Positions 35,413 to 47,389 of a stretch of DNA of 64,000 nucleotides are shown in pieces. Position 1 is the stretch's first letter. Each line of letters opens with the position of its first letter. The position numbers and the translations under genes are program-made. The notes beneath the pieces are model-generated. The model saw nothing but the letters and a program-made list of their open reading frames with translations, did not search any database and was not told where the DNA came from. The stretch covers positions 930,001 through 994,000 of the forward strand of contig JAALGZ010000003.1 in NCBI GenBank assembly GCA_015227615.1, given 5' to 3'. The stretch is from Labyrinthula sp. Ha (taxonomy: Eukaryota; Sar; Bigyra; Labyrinthulida; Labyrinthulaceae).

Positions 35413-38400
35413 ATGAAAGTTGACGATAAAGAAAATGTTGCTGACTTAAATATTAATTCATTGCACTGGGAGAATGCAAGGAATATAGACAAAAGAACAG
35501 ATAACGAGGTATCGGTTGCCTGTGCTGAGTTTTGCCAAGAATTGATGTGGCAAAGGAAAGAAAGGAATTGTTCTGTGAGCAACTTGAAACCCTTCAAGTC
35601 AATATTATTAGATGCATTTCACTGCGGTGGTTGGTTTGCGCAGGCGAAGGAAATATTTGATCATATTTTGTTAGTTAAATCCGCGTTAACAGACAACGGC
35701 ACCAGAGGGACTCTTACTGTTGAACCGCAAGAGTGGCTCACTATAAACGAGTTTCATGACTCTTTGTTGAACCCTTCATTCTGCTCTAGCACGCAGGATA
35801 TTGAGTTAGAGAAGAAGGAGATTTTGAACTTCTTGAACCTAATAGAAACTAATCTTACTCTTATTTTGGAAATGAAGAAATTAAAAATGGCAAACTGTGA
35901 GCCACATGACATTGAAAGCCCTCCAATTACAGTTCTTAAATCTGTGCTAATTAAGGTTTTGGTTGAAAGACCTCTTGACAACACTTGTGTCATGTCCATT
36001 CTTCGCTTCATGGCTCAATTCCCGTCAAAGTACGGTTGCAAGCAGCAAAAGGCCTTGTCTGGAAGCCTACTCTCTGCCCTTCAACAACAGTACAATAATT
36101 TAGAGGAAAGGAACATATTGATGAACAATACAATTTTATTGCTGAATTCCTCTACTTTGTATCAACTTTCTGAACTATTCTGTACAGCTGATATCAAGAA
36201 CATGTGGGCAGAAGTTTTGAAGAAATATACAAAGCTTCAAATTCGTAACTTTGAGGCTTGCTTAATAGGACTTCTTTTTCCACATAAAATTAGAAGTGAT
36301 TTATGCGACTCAATAAATAAACAGAAGTATGGTTTTACTATGGAAAAGTACTTCCATCTCGGCGCTCAGACCTCTATAGGACCATTAAAGGTTAGAGAAG
36401 TTCTAATCAGCAGATTCATTAGATTTGTCGAGTTAGAGTTTCATGATGAGGCAGAGGAAGTTGGTTATGATCTAAAATTTATCCTCACATATAAGAAAAC
36501 GCTTCATAGTACAGACCTCTGGAAAACTGCGCTTCAGCAAATACATCTCCTTAAAATATTTGATTCATCAATAGTTCAAAGAATTCTTGAAAGATTTTTA
36601 AATGAAGTAGCAGGTATATATAAGCCACACACGGAGCAAGGGCAAGCTCTTTTGAATTTTTTTTTACAGCTGAAGGGTTCCGCCAAAAGTCCCATAAAGT
36701 CCACTATATTGTCGTTTCTATCAAATACTTTTTGTGATGCAAACTCCCGGAACTCTGCTGGGGCTTGCCTCCTTCCAGCTGCACCAAGTGCAAATTGCTT
36801 CCTGCCTGGTTCTATCGGAAATGAATACGAACTAGTAGTAGAAACTTTGAAGCGGTTAATGACCTTGTCAACTTCTGAAAGTGAAAACGTTGCGGATGAA
36901 GTATTGTTCATATTCTCGGAACTTGAAAGCATTTGCAGAGCTCACCAAGTAGATTTTCAAGCAATACTTCGTGATCTAACTCATTTAATATGGCTTAAAA
37001 CAAAAGGCTCTCCACAAAACCAAATTATTTTGTCTGCAATTGAAGCTTTCTTGGTCCCAACCGTATGTAAAATTAGGTATAATGTGTCTCACTCGCGTAA
37101 CTACCTAAACTTCTTATTGAAGTGGAAAGTCGAACGCGAAGACTTTTCATCAGTACTTCACTTGTTCTTTGAAAAAACTCTAGTTATACCTTTCACCAGG
37201 GTTCAGGTTGAAGCTATTCTGTTGAATGAAGCCTTAAGTTCCTCGCTAGAAGTTTGTGATTCTGTTGACATGTATAGCGAAGATGTGGATATGTCAGCTC
37301 TTCAAACTCAAAAAATAAAGTTTATCCTTGACAACCAGGTTGGCTCTGCTAGGAAGAATGGGGAAAATACTAAAATAGCTTGGAGCAAGCTTTCGCCGTT
37401 CATGGAGAAGGGAAGCATAATATCCAGAAACCTGTTGTATGGAAAACTACAATCAATGTTTCTTGCAGCTTCTACTCTGTTGTCCGGGGAATCTACAGAA
37501 ATATCTGCTGAAGCTTTTGAACTCGCAGATTTTTTTGACAATTATGGATACCCAAGTCTAGCTCTCTTCGCACAGGGTATTTTCTCTGAACCTGAGTCGA
37601 TTTCAAAGAAAAGTTCCTTAACAGAGAGAAGAATTTCCGTCTTTGCCAAGAAAACTATTAAGGAATTCATGATGATGGCTGATTGCCTTACCATACTTTA
37701 TCTCAATTTGTCAATTACACCAAAAGATCTGGATCACAAGTTTAATCTTGTAAATGACGTTTTAGATGAAGTCCGCTCGAAATCACCTAACTTGCTCTCC
37801 ACTTTTCTTGATTCGCAGGTTATTGCTACCTCGGCAATTGATCCTGAACTGGCTACGAAGTTCATGGATGAGAGAGTCGCTCTTTCCTTTTTAGACTTTA
37901 TTTTACCCATGGCTGGATGCGGCTACTCTATGCAAAGGTCAGTAGCAGAACTCTTTATATTTCATTATTGCACTTTTAATAGGTATATGGACGATTGGCA
38001 AACTTTGAAACTTCAACTTGAGAAGACTTTTGAGCTATCTATTCGCGACTTTTATGAAGCCTTTGCTAAATTATTTCAAGCAAAAGAGTTCCTGAAAATT
38101 TCTAGGTTCGAAGTTAAGGCTATAAGATTGTTTTCGGACAAACCAGATTTTGAACCTATGTTGCTTTCGCTCATCATAAAAGATTTGATGAAACTAACAG
38201 AGAACAGTGGTAGTGATTTGGCGAAAAAAATTAATAAGCTGCACCAAGGGATTAAGAGCGCTTCCCTGCTCTTGCAACAGTCTAGTATTTGTGCAATAGT
38301 ATGCAACCATATAATTTCTTTTATAGATTTGATAATAGTAAGCCCAAAATTGTTGGGTTCCATGCGATTGAGAAAGTTTTTATTTAAACATTTGACTATG

Positions 38401-39516
38401 TTTGATAGAATGATTTCGGAAATGCGTAACAGCGCCAAAGAAGCACCTACTGAGGTTGCTGTTGAACGACATTTGTGGGATGTCTTTTTATCAAGACTGT
38501 TAACTGAGTTTCTTCGAGACTATTCTTCAATTGATGAAGATGTTGTGATTTCCTTATTAACACTCTACAAGGAACAAGACAAACTGGAAAAAGACCTGAC
38601 CGAATTTCTTCAAGGATTACAAATACCTAAGACCAAAAAGGGCGTGTTTGAGAAATATATTATCAGCTCTGCGAATGTAGCCTCAAGCTCTCGAACTGCT
38701 GAACAGAATTCAGTAGATTACAAGAATCAGCTATTAACATTTTCGCAAAATTTACTTCCTTCCCACGAGCGTAGCAAACTTGAGAAATTCCTAGAAATGA
38801 CACCACTTGGAGAACAAGAACCAGGGAACAAGGTTCTGCGCTTCTTAGCCAAAACATGCACCTCGGAACCAGGAAAAACAGTTGAACTAATAGAAAAACT
38901 CGACCTATTCAAACGAATGGATGTATTGCCAGCTAAAGTCAGTCTGCTTAAGAACTCAATCCTGAGAACAAGGTTCCAGGGACTAGGTCGAGCTTTGAAC
39001 CAGGCGACTGAGTTTCACCAAACTTTAGTTCCGGAATTGTCAGGTGAATCAGTTGTGATTGAAAAGAGAGCAAGGCACTTGTGGAAAAGATTATTTCAAA
39101 TATTTTCAAACCAAGAACTTCCGCACTATACCAGATATTTGGTTGGTATTGTTGCTTTGCAAACACTGGGGCAGGGATCTATAAAGAAAATATGTCTTCA
39201 GTCTAAGCATAAGTATCTGTTCGAGGATTTTTATATTGATCTGAAATATCTAGGCTATTATTGTTACGTAAACGAGCTCGGAACTGGGGTTGAACTGGAG
39301 GAGCTGTCCAGAATTGATCCTTTGGGTTTTGCTAAGAGAATTTGGAAGGATCATAGAGATAATACACTTGCACTTGAGTTTCTTACATTTTGGGTAATAG
39401 ATTTCAAAGTAAAGGATAAGGTATTGTTGGCCTCATTATACTCGAGAACAGTGAAAAAGAGCATGCCCCATCTTTCAAGCAAACTTAAGGAATATGGTCG
39501 TAACAGTATTTTATAG
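35413..39516 (+). CDS. Large helical protein of unknown family (1367 aa)
   Basis: A single uninterrupted frame of 1367 codons starting at the first ATG after the P5CR divergence point. The sequence is leucine-rich with evenly spaced charged residues and has no membrane span, signal peptide, zinc motif or nucleotide-binding loop. That pattern suggests an alpha-helical repeat scaffold throughout. The N-terminal part (KSILLDAFHCGGWFAQAKE) and the C-terminal part (ALEFLTFWVIDFKVKDK) look conserved in style, but I do not recognise the family. Helical scaffolds of this size occur in DNA repair, transcription and vesicle tethering; I cannot choose among these. Absence of introns is notable beside multi-exon neighbours. 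It converges on Nma111 with 136 bp between stops. Confidence 0.85.
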   Translation: MKVDDKENVADLNINSLHWENARNIDKRTDNEVSVACAEFCQELMWQRKERNCSVSNLKPFKSILLDAFHCGGWFAQAKEIFDHILLVKSALTDNGTRGTLTVEPQEWLTINEFHDSLLNPSFCSSTQDIELEKKEILNFLNLIETNLTLILEMKKLKMANCEPHDIESPPITVLKSVLIKVLVERPLDNTCVMSILRFMAQFPSKYGCKQQKALSGSLLSALQQQYNNLEERNILMNNTILLLNSSTLYQLSELFCTADIKNMWAEVLKKYTKLQIRNFEACLIGLLFPHKIRSDLCDSINKQKYGFTMEKYFHLGAQTSIGPLKVREVLISRFIRFVELEFHDEAEEVGYDLKFILTYKKTLHSTDLWKTALQQIHLLKIFDSSIVQRILERFLNEVAGIYKPHTEQGQALLNFFLQLKGSAKSPIKSTILSFLSNTFCDANSRNSAGACLLPAAPSANCFLPGSIGNEYELVVETLKRLMTLSTSESENVADEVLFIFSELESICRAHQVDFQAILRDLTHLIWLKTKGSPQNQIILSAIEAFLVPTVCKIRYNVSHSRNYLNFLLKWKVEREDFSSVLHLFFEKTLVIPFTRVQVEAILLNEALSSSLEVCDSVDMYSEDVDMSALQTQKIKFILDNQVGSARKNGENTKIAWSKLSPFMEKGSIISRNLLYGKLQSMFLAASTLLSGESTEISAEAFELADFFDNYGYPSLALFAQGIFSEPESISKKSSLTERRISVFAKKTIKEFMMMADCLTILYLNLSITPKDLDHKFNLVNDVLDEVRSKSPNLLSTFLDSQVIATSAIDPELATKFMDERVALSFLDFILPMAGCGYSMQRSVAELFIFHYCTFNRYMDDWQTLKLQLEKTFELSIRDFYEAFAKLFQAKEFLKISRFEVKAIRLFSDKPDFEPMLLSLIIKDLMKLTENSGSDLAKKINKLHQGIKSASLLLQQSSICAIVCNHIISFIDLIIVSPKLLGSMRLRKFLFKHLTMFDRMISEMRNSAKEAPTEVAVERHLWDVFLSRLLTEFLRDYSSIDEDVVISLLTLYKEQDKLEKDLTEFLQGLQIPKTKKGVFEKYIISSANVASSSRTAEQNSVDYKNQLLTFSQNLLPSHERSKLEKFLEMTPLGEQEPGNKVLRFLAKTCTSEPGKTVELIEKLDLFKRMDVLPAKVSLLKNSILRTRFQGLGRALNQATEFHQTLVPELSGESVVIEKRARHLWKRLFQIFSNQELPHYTRYLVGIVALQTLGQGSIKKICLQSKHKYLFEDFYIDLKYLGYYCYVNELGTGVELEELSRIDPLGFAKRIWKDHRDNTLALEFLTFWVIDFKVKDKVLLASLYSRTVKKSMPHLSSKLKEYGRNSIL

Positions 39517-39652
39517 AGCAGTGCCTTATCAATTAGTAGTTCAACTATACCTTCAGCATTGAAACTATTGCTATGTTGACGTTTATTGCAATCTAACTTA
39601 GTATAAGAGTTACGAGATTGTATTGGGAGCTGTAACAATAAGAACAAGATTA

Positions 39653-42613
39653 TCATAACTCCGCTCGTATCCATAACCCTGTTTCTGAATTCCTTCTGAA
39701 TACTTTTGTGCTGAAATATCTCTTATCCATTCGGATACCAAATCTCTTTAGCTTCATTCTGCCTTTAATGTAATGAAATCCAACACTTAAAACTTTACCA
39801 TCCTCAATTTCATTCTTCATAACATAATCAATCAAATCCTCAAGACAATAAACTTTACATCCTTCGATTTCAGAGAGCCAACCCCAAACACTAACCTTCG
39901 CAAGTGATGCCGTGGACCCAGGCAATATTCCATGAACAAAGATTTTATGCTCCTTGCCAGAAGCTGCATCAATGGGTAAAAACCCACCAAATGGGAGTGT
40001 TGTATAAGAATCAACCAACCGAATGCCAAGAAATTCAACCCACCTGTTCGAGCTATGGACAGAAATTTTCTGTAAACGTAATTTTACAATCACCTCCTTC
40101 TGATCTTTTTGAAGAGTTAGAGCAACTTCTTCCTTATCAAATAGCCTGGACTCACTTACTTGAGAGATTAGATTAACCTCTTCACCATCCAGAGCCAATA
40201 CTATATCTCCAGAAGATAAAACTTTATGTGACTCTCCATTGTAATACGTTTTGGAAACTACAAAAGCCTTGTTAGTTTTCCCATCCTGAAATCTCTCAGG
40301 GGAAATCTTATTGGGACCTTGTAGTTTTGACAGCATCACATGAAACAATTTCGCACCAAAGCTTTTTACACTTGTTTTGAGTAATGGGTTCAAAGAAACT
40401 TCCTCCAAATTTATCAGAGAGGAGCAGCTCTTAACAATTTCCGCGAAATTAAAAACAGCATAGAGTGCAGCACCTTTCTTCGATTTAGCATATTTCATGC
40501 GTAAGAATGCTGGCACGAAATCCTTAGTATAAAACAGCCCTTCTCTCGCCAATTTAGGTGTGCGACTTAGTCGAAAAATAGCACAGTTTAGCGGCTGGAA
40601 AATACATGGCCAGAAGTTCAACTCAGGAATAACTTCTTCAATATCAAGAACAGCGTCTTTTCCTTTTAATTTGGTTGCGCCATCTCCAGCTATGCCTATA
40701 AAGTTATATAGAGTTCCTGGAGCATATTCTTCATCTGAATATTTATTCATATCCAATTTTCTAACCCCTGGAATAAACATTTTATAACTAGAATATTCCT
40801 GTTCACTTAATCTGTGCAATGACATTTTTACTACAGAATAATTTAATGTTGGATGAGACAAAATGACTCTACAAGGAATATTGACTCTACCACATAGCGA
40901 AAAAAACACCCTTCCTAAGGAATTTGGAACGACATATCTACTTGTAAGTAACAGATCATCCGAAATAAAATAACCAACACCAGATCTATCTGCTTTTGAA
41001 TATACATCGTCAATTAACCCAGCACACTGAAAGAACATCGTTGTTTGACACAGCGAAAAATCCCCATCAAATTTTTGAATTGGATGAACTAATTTCCTTA
41101 ACTCCTTCAATGAAGTTAAAGTTTTCACAGTATTACCAACGTCTAAAATGTTTTCCGTAACCCAAGTATCTGTTGATCTTTCATATTTGGTGCTAGAAAA
41201 CCCATGAAACTCATTCTCAAAATAAAAACTTCCCATTTGAATATTTTCAGCAGAGTAAAAAAATCGTATTAGCAACTTGTCACCATCTTTGCAGTCTTGA
41301 AAAACTTTAACACACTCTTCAAAACTAATTAAACCCTTGAGTGGATCATTTGTAACATCTAATACATCACCCTTATTCTCTGGATAGGTTACTCCATTTT
41401 TAATAATCTCCTTCAGCACGGCTCCTGGTTTCAGAGAACTAAGAAAAAAAGGTTTTGTCATAAAAACACATCCAGCAGGTAAATTCCCACTCTTCGCAGC
41501 TGAAACATAACTTAACTTTTGAAAAGTCCCACCTGACACTTCACAGTAAGACCTTGGCTCCAAGTTATCTAAATCTTCAACCTCTAGCTCGACATCAAGA
41601 ACACCTCCTCGATGCACCTTGATATATACTCTCATCTCATTCCGCAAGTCAGTTCCCCCTTTGGACAGATAATTTTCAACAATTTGGTCTAATTCACTTT
41701 CTAGTTCTACAAATTTTCTAATTGGCTTTCCATTCACAGCAAGAAGAACATCCCCATGTTGAATGCACCCTTTATGCGCACTACCTTGAGAAACCACTTT
41801 AGATACAACCAACAGAGAATCAACCTCATCTAAATCAAACTCTTTCAATTCACTTCTATCAACTCCTAACCCCCGAAGTGTCGACATCTCCTCACTCTTA
41901 AAAATTGCTTGGATAGTGCCCCTGGGAATTTTCATCACCCCTGCTCTAATTTTTTCAAGCGCCCTGACAACACGATCTAATGGTAAGTAATAACTACTTG
42001 CCGCTTTATTTTTACCGCCTGCATTTAAAGCAACTGCCTGACCTTGAACATTAACTACTGGAGATCCAGATGACCCACCTGAAGTAGATGAAGCGGCACC
42101 GTAGTAAAATGTATTAAAATCAGAGTAAGTTCCGTGATATTGCGGTGCATTCCGATCCAATCTTGCAATTGTACCACTTAGAATGCTTAATTTCTCACCA
42201 GCATCATTTCCAATTACTCTAATTGCTACCCCTACTTTTGCACCAGCTGGATAAAGTGGGATCTCTTCTATCTTAGGTTCAAATGAAGGATCTAGATCAT
42301 ACAATTCTAAAGGTGTGTATTGAAGAAAAGCAAAATCATGAACTGGATCATTGTAAACCAGTTTTGCATTGACTTTTTCCTTGTTCTGGAAGAACAATTG
42401 TATTGATTGTGGACAAGCTTTGGCTACATGACGGTTAGTAAGGACTAAACCTTTAGATTTGTCTACTACAAAACCAGTGGCTTGAGATATTCCTGGCAAT
42501 CCACCCGCAAAATGAGTAATTCTACGTATCTTTATTGAGACTATTGCTGGAGTTATTCGTGAGATCGTTTCACGCCATTTTGTCTGTGTCTCATTTGGCT
42601 CTAACGCTGACAT
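39653..42613 (-). CDS. NMA111: Nma111-like nuclear HtrA serine protease
   Basis: A single-exon 986-aa protein, the usual length of the Nma111/Deg7 group (two tandem protease-PDZ halves). The first half is active-looking: His62 in TNRHVAKA, Asp93 in PVHDFAFLQY and Ser182 in GGSSGSPV form the catalytic triad, followed by a PDZ-like segment with GDVLLAVNGKPI. The second protease-like half lacks a clear triad, as is usual in the family, and is followed by another PDZ-like region (GDIVLALDGEEV). In yeast Nma111 is a nuclear protease linked to heat stress and apoptosis; the role here is inferred. The ATG at 42613 is close to the start of homology. An alternating TA run at about 42658-42669 lies just upstream. 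Confidence 0.92.
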   Translation of the reverse strand: MSALEPNETQTKWRETISRITPAIVSIKIRRITHFAGGLPGISQATGFVVDKSKGLVLTNRHVAKACPQSIQLFFQNKEKVNAKLVYNDPVHDFAFLQYTPLELYDLDPSFEPKIEEIPLYPAGAKVGVAIRVIGNDAGEKLSILSGTIARLDRNAPQYHGTYSDFNTFYYGAASSTSGGSSGSPVVNVQGQAVALNAGGKNKAASSYYLPLDRVVRALEKIRAGVMKIPRGTIQAIFKSEEMSTLRGLGVDRSELKEFDLDEVDSLLVVSKVVSQGSAHKGCIQHGDVLLAVNGKPIRKFVELESELDQIVENYLSKGGTDLRNEMRVYIKVHRGGVLDVELEVEDLDNLEPRSYCEVSGGTFQKLSYVSAAKSGNLPAGCVFMTKPFFLSSLKPGAVLKEIIKNGVTYPENKGDVLDVTNDPLKGLISFEECVKVFQDCKDGDKLLIRFFYSAENIQMGSFYFENEFHGFSSTKYERSTDTWVTENILDVGNTVKTLTSLKELRKLVHPIQKFDGDFSLCQTTMFFQCAGLIDDVYSKADRSGVGYFISDDLLLTSRYVVPNSLGRVFFSLCGRVNIPCRVILSHPTLNYSVVKMSLHRLSEQEYSSYKMFIPGVRKLDMNKYSDEEYAPGTLYNFIGIAGDGATKLKGKDAVLDIEEVIPELNFWPCIFQPLNCAIFRLSRTPKLAREGLFYTKDFVPAFLRMKYAKSKKGAALYAVFNFAEIVKSCSSLINLEEVSLNPLLKTSVKSFGAKLFHVMLSKLQGPNKISPERFQDGKTNKAFVVSKTYYNGESHKVLSSGDIVLALDGEEVNLISQVSESRLFDKEEVALTLQKDQKEVIVKLRLQKISVHSSNRWVEFLGIRLVDSYTTLPFGGFLPIDAASGKEHKIFVHGILPGSTASLAKVSVWGWLSEIEGCKVYCLEDLIDYVMKNEIEDGKVLSVGFHYIKGRMKLKRFGIRMDKRYFSTKVFRRNSETGLWIRAEL

Positions 42614-44768
42614 GGCAATGAGCTAATTGGCTTATTAGTTTGAGCGTCTTTAAAAAATTATATATATATAGTTAGGATCCTGTTATGGTGTAGAGGTGCC
42701 GAGATTATTTAAAATAAAGGGGGTGAAGTTAGCTAACGTTCTCCAACTTCTTCTTTTCCTGTTTGCTTCTGGTAAACACAGGATGGCATTACTCTGAAAC
42801 CTTCACTTTTTTCTATAACACTTTAGAATGAAGTTTGACAATACACTTTGTTTGTATGCTTGACTTAGCATAATTAAAGCTGATTTTAAGATTAATGAAT
42901 TGTATTAAGAATTCAATTTCTTGATTATTGTACATTAATTGAGAAAAAGAATCAAAGGGAGTGAACTGAAGAGAATGACTTGAATAACGCAAACATGAAT
43001 AACTTGATCGACGTGGAAACAAAAAAGTGGAAGAATACTTCTAGTGATATTTTTAAGACAATGAGAAATATTTTTTTATTTCATACTGTAATGAAATATT
43101 TACTAGCCAGGTGATGAAACTTTGCAAAGAGATATCCTACTATAGGTCTAGAACTTTCCACACTTCTTCAGTCACCATTATTCCAAAAATAGCATTCTTT
43201 AGCTATATAAGATGGTCATTAGCATCTACTAAGTAGTTTTATTAAGTTTTATCAGAGCTAGATTAGGCGGATTATTTATCTGTGAGCATGTCATTTCATT
43301 AACGTAGCTTCCCTGTAATATAACCACCCTTCGGCAAGAAAGCTTTCACCTGGACTAAATCTCGTCAGTCATGTCACTCACAATTAGAAAAACTTGTTTT
43401 TCTGAGCGCGTTAAACATAACTTATACCAGAGGTTAGGTTTTACGAAGCTGTTTAGAAGAAACTTTTTGTTACTTCCTCTTATTTATGAAACATATACTT
43501 GATGCTTTGACCCCTATAGATTGATTCAAACTTTGCATTGATAAACAAGAGCAATCAATAATAAATCTAATGGTTTTTTGAATATTGGTGATTGCCAATT
43601 AGTAGAACATAGGTATAAAACTTCTGAGATATTATAAGTATTTGAAATGCGATCCCTACATAAGAAAAAAATCTTTCATTAACCCATAAAACTATTGTAA
43701 TAATCACACGCGCAGATTTTTTTCATAGCAAACATGTTTCCTAATAAAATTCATATTTCGCGAAATGGCATAAGAGAATTTAATAGAAAGGATTAACTAA
43801 GAGTGACAGAAGATCAAAATAATTGAATGTGCTAAGCCGCTCTGTTAGTACATCGTCAGTTCTAGTAGACATAATTCAAAGGAGAACATATTGAAGCGGC
43901 ATAGGCTAAATGCGATTTTTTTGTCAAGTCTGATAATTCCTGTACCACTCAATTTTGTTAATGGGTTTCTACAGTTTGCAAAATCGTCAGTTATCGTATT
44001 AATGATGTTTCCTTTAGATCATTCTCTAGAAAGGGTCGTTAGAAATGAACATTCGGATGGAATATATTTTTTCCTGTATCGGTGGAGGACGTTTTTTTTA
44101 TTTATTGTTCTAAGATTGTGCTTTTTCTCATTTACTTCAACTATTTAGTTTCTGATTGAAATAAGCTAGATGCTCACATGCCCAGAACCTGACCAATGTG
44201 CTATAGAATTTATTTAATGAACCCATCATCTTGGTTTCCACATCCGAAGCTCAGATCACGGAAATCATTGTTTAGTCTCTCCAAATATAAGCAAATATAT
44301 ATATGGCAAAGGAATGAACGAAGATATTATGGCAGTCACAGTTACGGCTTAACAACAATGCTCAAAGATATTTAAACCTGAAATAAAGTTCTATTTCAGA
44401 ATTAACGTGTTAAATATGTTGAATATGAACTATACACTCAGTTTTGCATTAGTTATACAGCAGTTAGATTTACATGCATGTCGCGAGAACTCAGCATTGG
44501 AACCCCAACAAAAGCTAAGATCAAGAAAGCTTCAGTTCTGACAAATGACGACTTCAAGCAACAAGAAACAATTCAATGTCAATAAAAAAATGGTCCAGAT
44601 AATGAAATAAAGTTTAATGACTTGGTTTAGTTACCTCTATGAACGAACTATAATCTAGTTGAGCGCATACTTTGCACTTTAGACGCTTTTTCCTAATTTA
44701 ATGGTATTTACCCATTTGCACATCTAACAGTTCCAAATATGGTATCCAGAACCTTCAATCAACTATAA

Positions 44769-46196
44769 ATGCTACCTTTACCTACTTCGTCAGTGGAATT
44801 GTTGAAGAGAATAAAAGAAGAAGGGGTACTGCAGCTTGCTAGGAGCTGGTAAGAAAACAAGCATGGGATAGTCAAACTGTTGAAAATTGCTAAACTCTTC
44901 CTTAGTACTGCTATACCATACAAACAACAAATGACACATTTAAATAGTAAGACCACACTCATTATTTAAAACTAATCATATTTCAAAATAAATTAGTTCT
45001 TGTTTTGAGCAGTTGAGAACAGCAGATCTGGGATCAAAGGTAACACGATTTTCATTTTTTCTAATTAGGTGACGCTATCGCTCCACTCTACTCGACGAGC
45101 CTGGCAAGGTTGGCCGCTTGTGTCAAACCAGTTAAACTGCGTTTTTGCACGGACGAAAAAGAGTCGTAAGCTTATCAACGCGTCAATAGCTCTAGCTTTT
45201 GAAACAACATTATTTCATCTTCAATTTTCAAAGGTCCAAGACTACTATTAACTTTCTCTAAAAAAAATTCTTAAAGAATTTAAAGAACCTATTGCTATGT
45301 TGACTGAGTAGAAAAATGGATTGTTTTTTCATATATTTAAGCAGATCTCTATGCGCTATTAGTTTTACACACAGCTGAATTCCTAGCCTGGGTTCTATTG
45401 AGGACGATAGATGGTGGTAGTATTGCAATACAGAATATAAATGATACAGACCTGAGACACTTTCATACAACGGCAGAGCATTACTCGCATATTCTTTATA
45501 CTGCCGAACTTGCTTGGCATCATTTACAATTTGGTGTTAGTTTTAAGCTAATCTTTAAATAGTAGCTTGATCATAGCATGAAAATATTCCTCAAGAATGA
45601 AGACATCCTTAAAATCTTAGCGCGATATTCCAGAGTCGCATGGTTAATTATCTGTGTGTCGCCTTCATCTACACAGGGAAGCTACATTTCTATCAGATAC
45701 TCCCTAATGTTCATTCAATAGTTTTACTCATTCAAGTCATTCCCCTGGGTAAATCTAGTTAGTCTATAAACTTTCTAGGAATTCACTACAAGAGCCAACA
45801 TAGTTCAAGAAACTGTTGGTTTGCGCAGAGCTAAACTGCTTCATCATATCTAGAGTTAATTTAACATTTTAAATTATCCTTTCTAAAAGATACGTCTCCT
45901 ATCATCGTGTTGGAGTAACAATGACATTTATATGTTTAATAAAACTTATATTGTAAAAAGTTGATTCTGTGATTGTTTAATAGTCTGCAAAACATTAGAT
46001 GTATGGATTATGATCAACTAAATTGGTCCAGAGTTTGATCGTATCACCATCTCTAGACTAACTGGCTTCTTTCAATATTTTGTTACATGTGTTGGCAAAA
46101 TGCTCCAACAAAAGTTTGAAATATTCTTTCTGGTAGACAAAAAGCCTTTTCCTATTACTCAAACATTAACAGTCTGCCCTGATGAAGAAGTAGCAA
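44769..46196 (+). pseudogene. Possible decayed plus-strand host gene
   Basis: An ATG at 44769 opens MLPLPTSSVELLKRIKEEG. It then breaks at TAA and continues protein-like. At about 45.03-45.17 kb a 29-nt GT-AG stretch (45039-45067) of the standard intron size joins two G+C-richer pieces, the second reading GDAIAPLYSTSLARLAACV. Further pieces are AEFLAWVLLRTIDGGS at about 45.37 kb, open to 45560, and FDRITISRLTGFFQYF at about 46.03 kb, open to 46205. Frames do not join without shifts. I do not know the protein. The retained intron-sized GT-AG unit is the best argument that this is gene-derived. Confidence 0.33.
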
Positions 46197-47389
46197 TTAA
46201 CTAGATAAAGTAATGGACATTTCATAAACTTCGTTAGACTTTGTTCAATACATAGATGTGAGGAATCAGACTCTAACTTATTATCTACAATTCTCTATCT
46301 TTTCTTTGGTGATTTGAGATTAAGAATCATCTTCAACAACGCCTTAATTTTCTCTACCATTTCAACAGAATATTTTCAAATCACTCAGTTGGTCTTAAGA
46401 TGAGCATTTAGAAGTAAGGACAATTGTGCACAAGCAGATATATACATAAGCTGTGTAATCACACGATGCAAACATTGTTGAAGTAAGAACGCTATTCTTT
46501 GCTACTTGGAGGGTATTGACAATTAACTTCCAGTTCCTATAGTTACTCAAATATTTCCGATAATTTTTACATCGTTTCTGATACCAGTTTTCTTAGTTTT
46601 TATATTTTCATGATGCAAAGGATTGGCCTAGGACTATAAAAAGAATTAAAGAAATAACTTGTGCTTACTGCAACCCTGTTAACAACAGAAAGCACTACTG
46701 TTTCCCATTAAACACACCAGGAAAAGAAGGGATGCAAAATTAGTCATTAACAGGGGTCTAACTTTTATATAATTAATTCCACTCTTAAATCTGGACTTTG
46801 ATATCTAAGTTTAGTTGAAACAAGTAAGTTTTAATTTTTTTCTTGAGGAATAAACTAAGTACATTTTCATAAAACAAGGTTTGCAAAAAATTAAAACATG
46901 TCCAGTTGAACCAATAATATACTTCTAATGTTTATTGCAAAATTCTCTCTCTTAAGCTCGTTTACAACTTAATGAACCATGCCTTCGTTCTTTGAAAATA
47001 ACTTTTTTGAATCTCATTCTTAATTGACTGGAAAGTAAATAACAGTTTACCATTATCTTGAGAGCAACAGAGCCAAAGCTGTAGATACAAAGCAACCACT
47101 ATGTTTCTTCTTCTAGCCACAAATGCTCTTCAAACATATTTCAGAGCCGATTTTTCAATGAAACTTGCACGTATGCATAAATACACTACCCCTTTGACTA
47201 TCTTACCTCATGTTTGCTTAATGGTGAGTCTGCCATATATGTAGGGGTGCAGAGTTACTGCTTATTGCGGACTCATTCGAGTCATAGAGAACCTTTCTGA
47301 GTGAGTGACTGAATCTGGATACCATCTTCAGTGAGAAATGAGCAAAGCATTGAGGAATTCCTGAGTAATAAATTACCTTATCTTCAACA

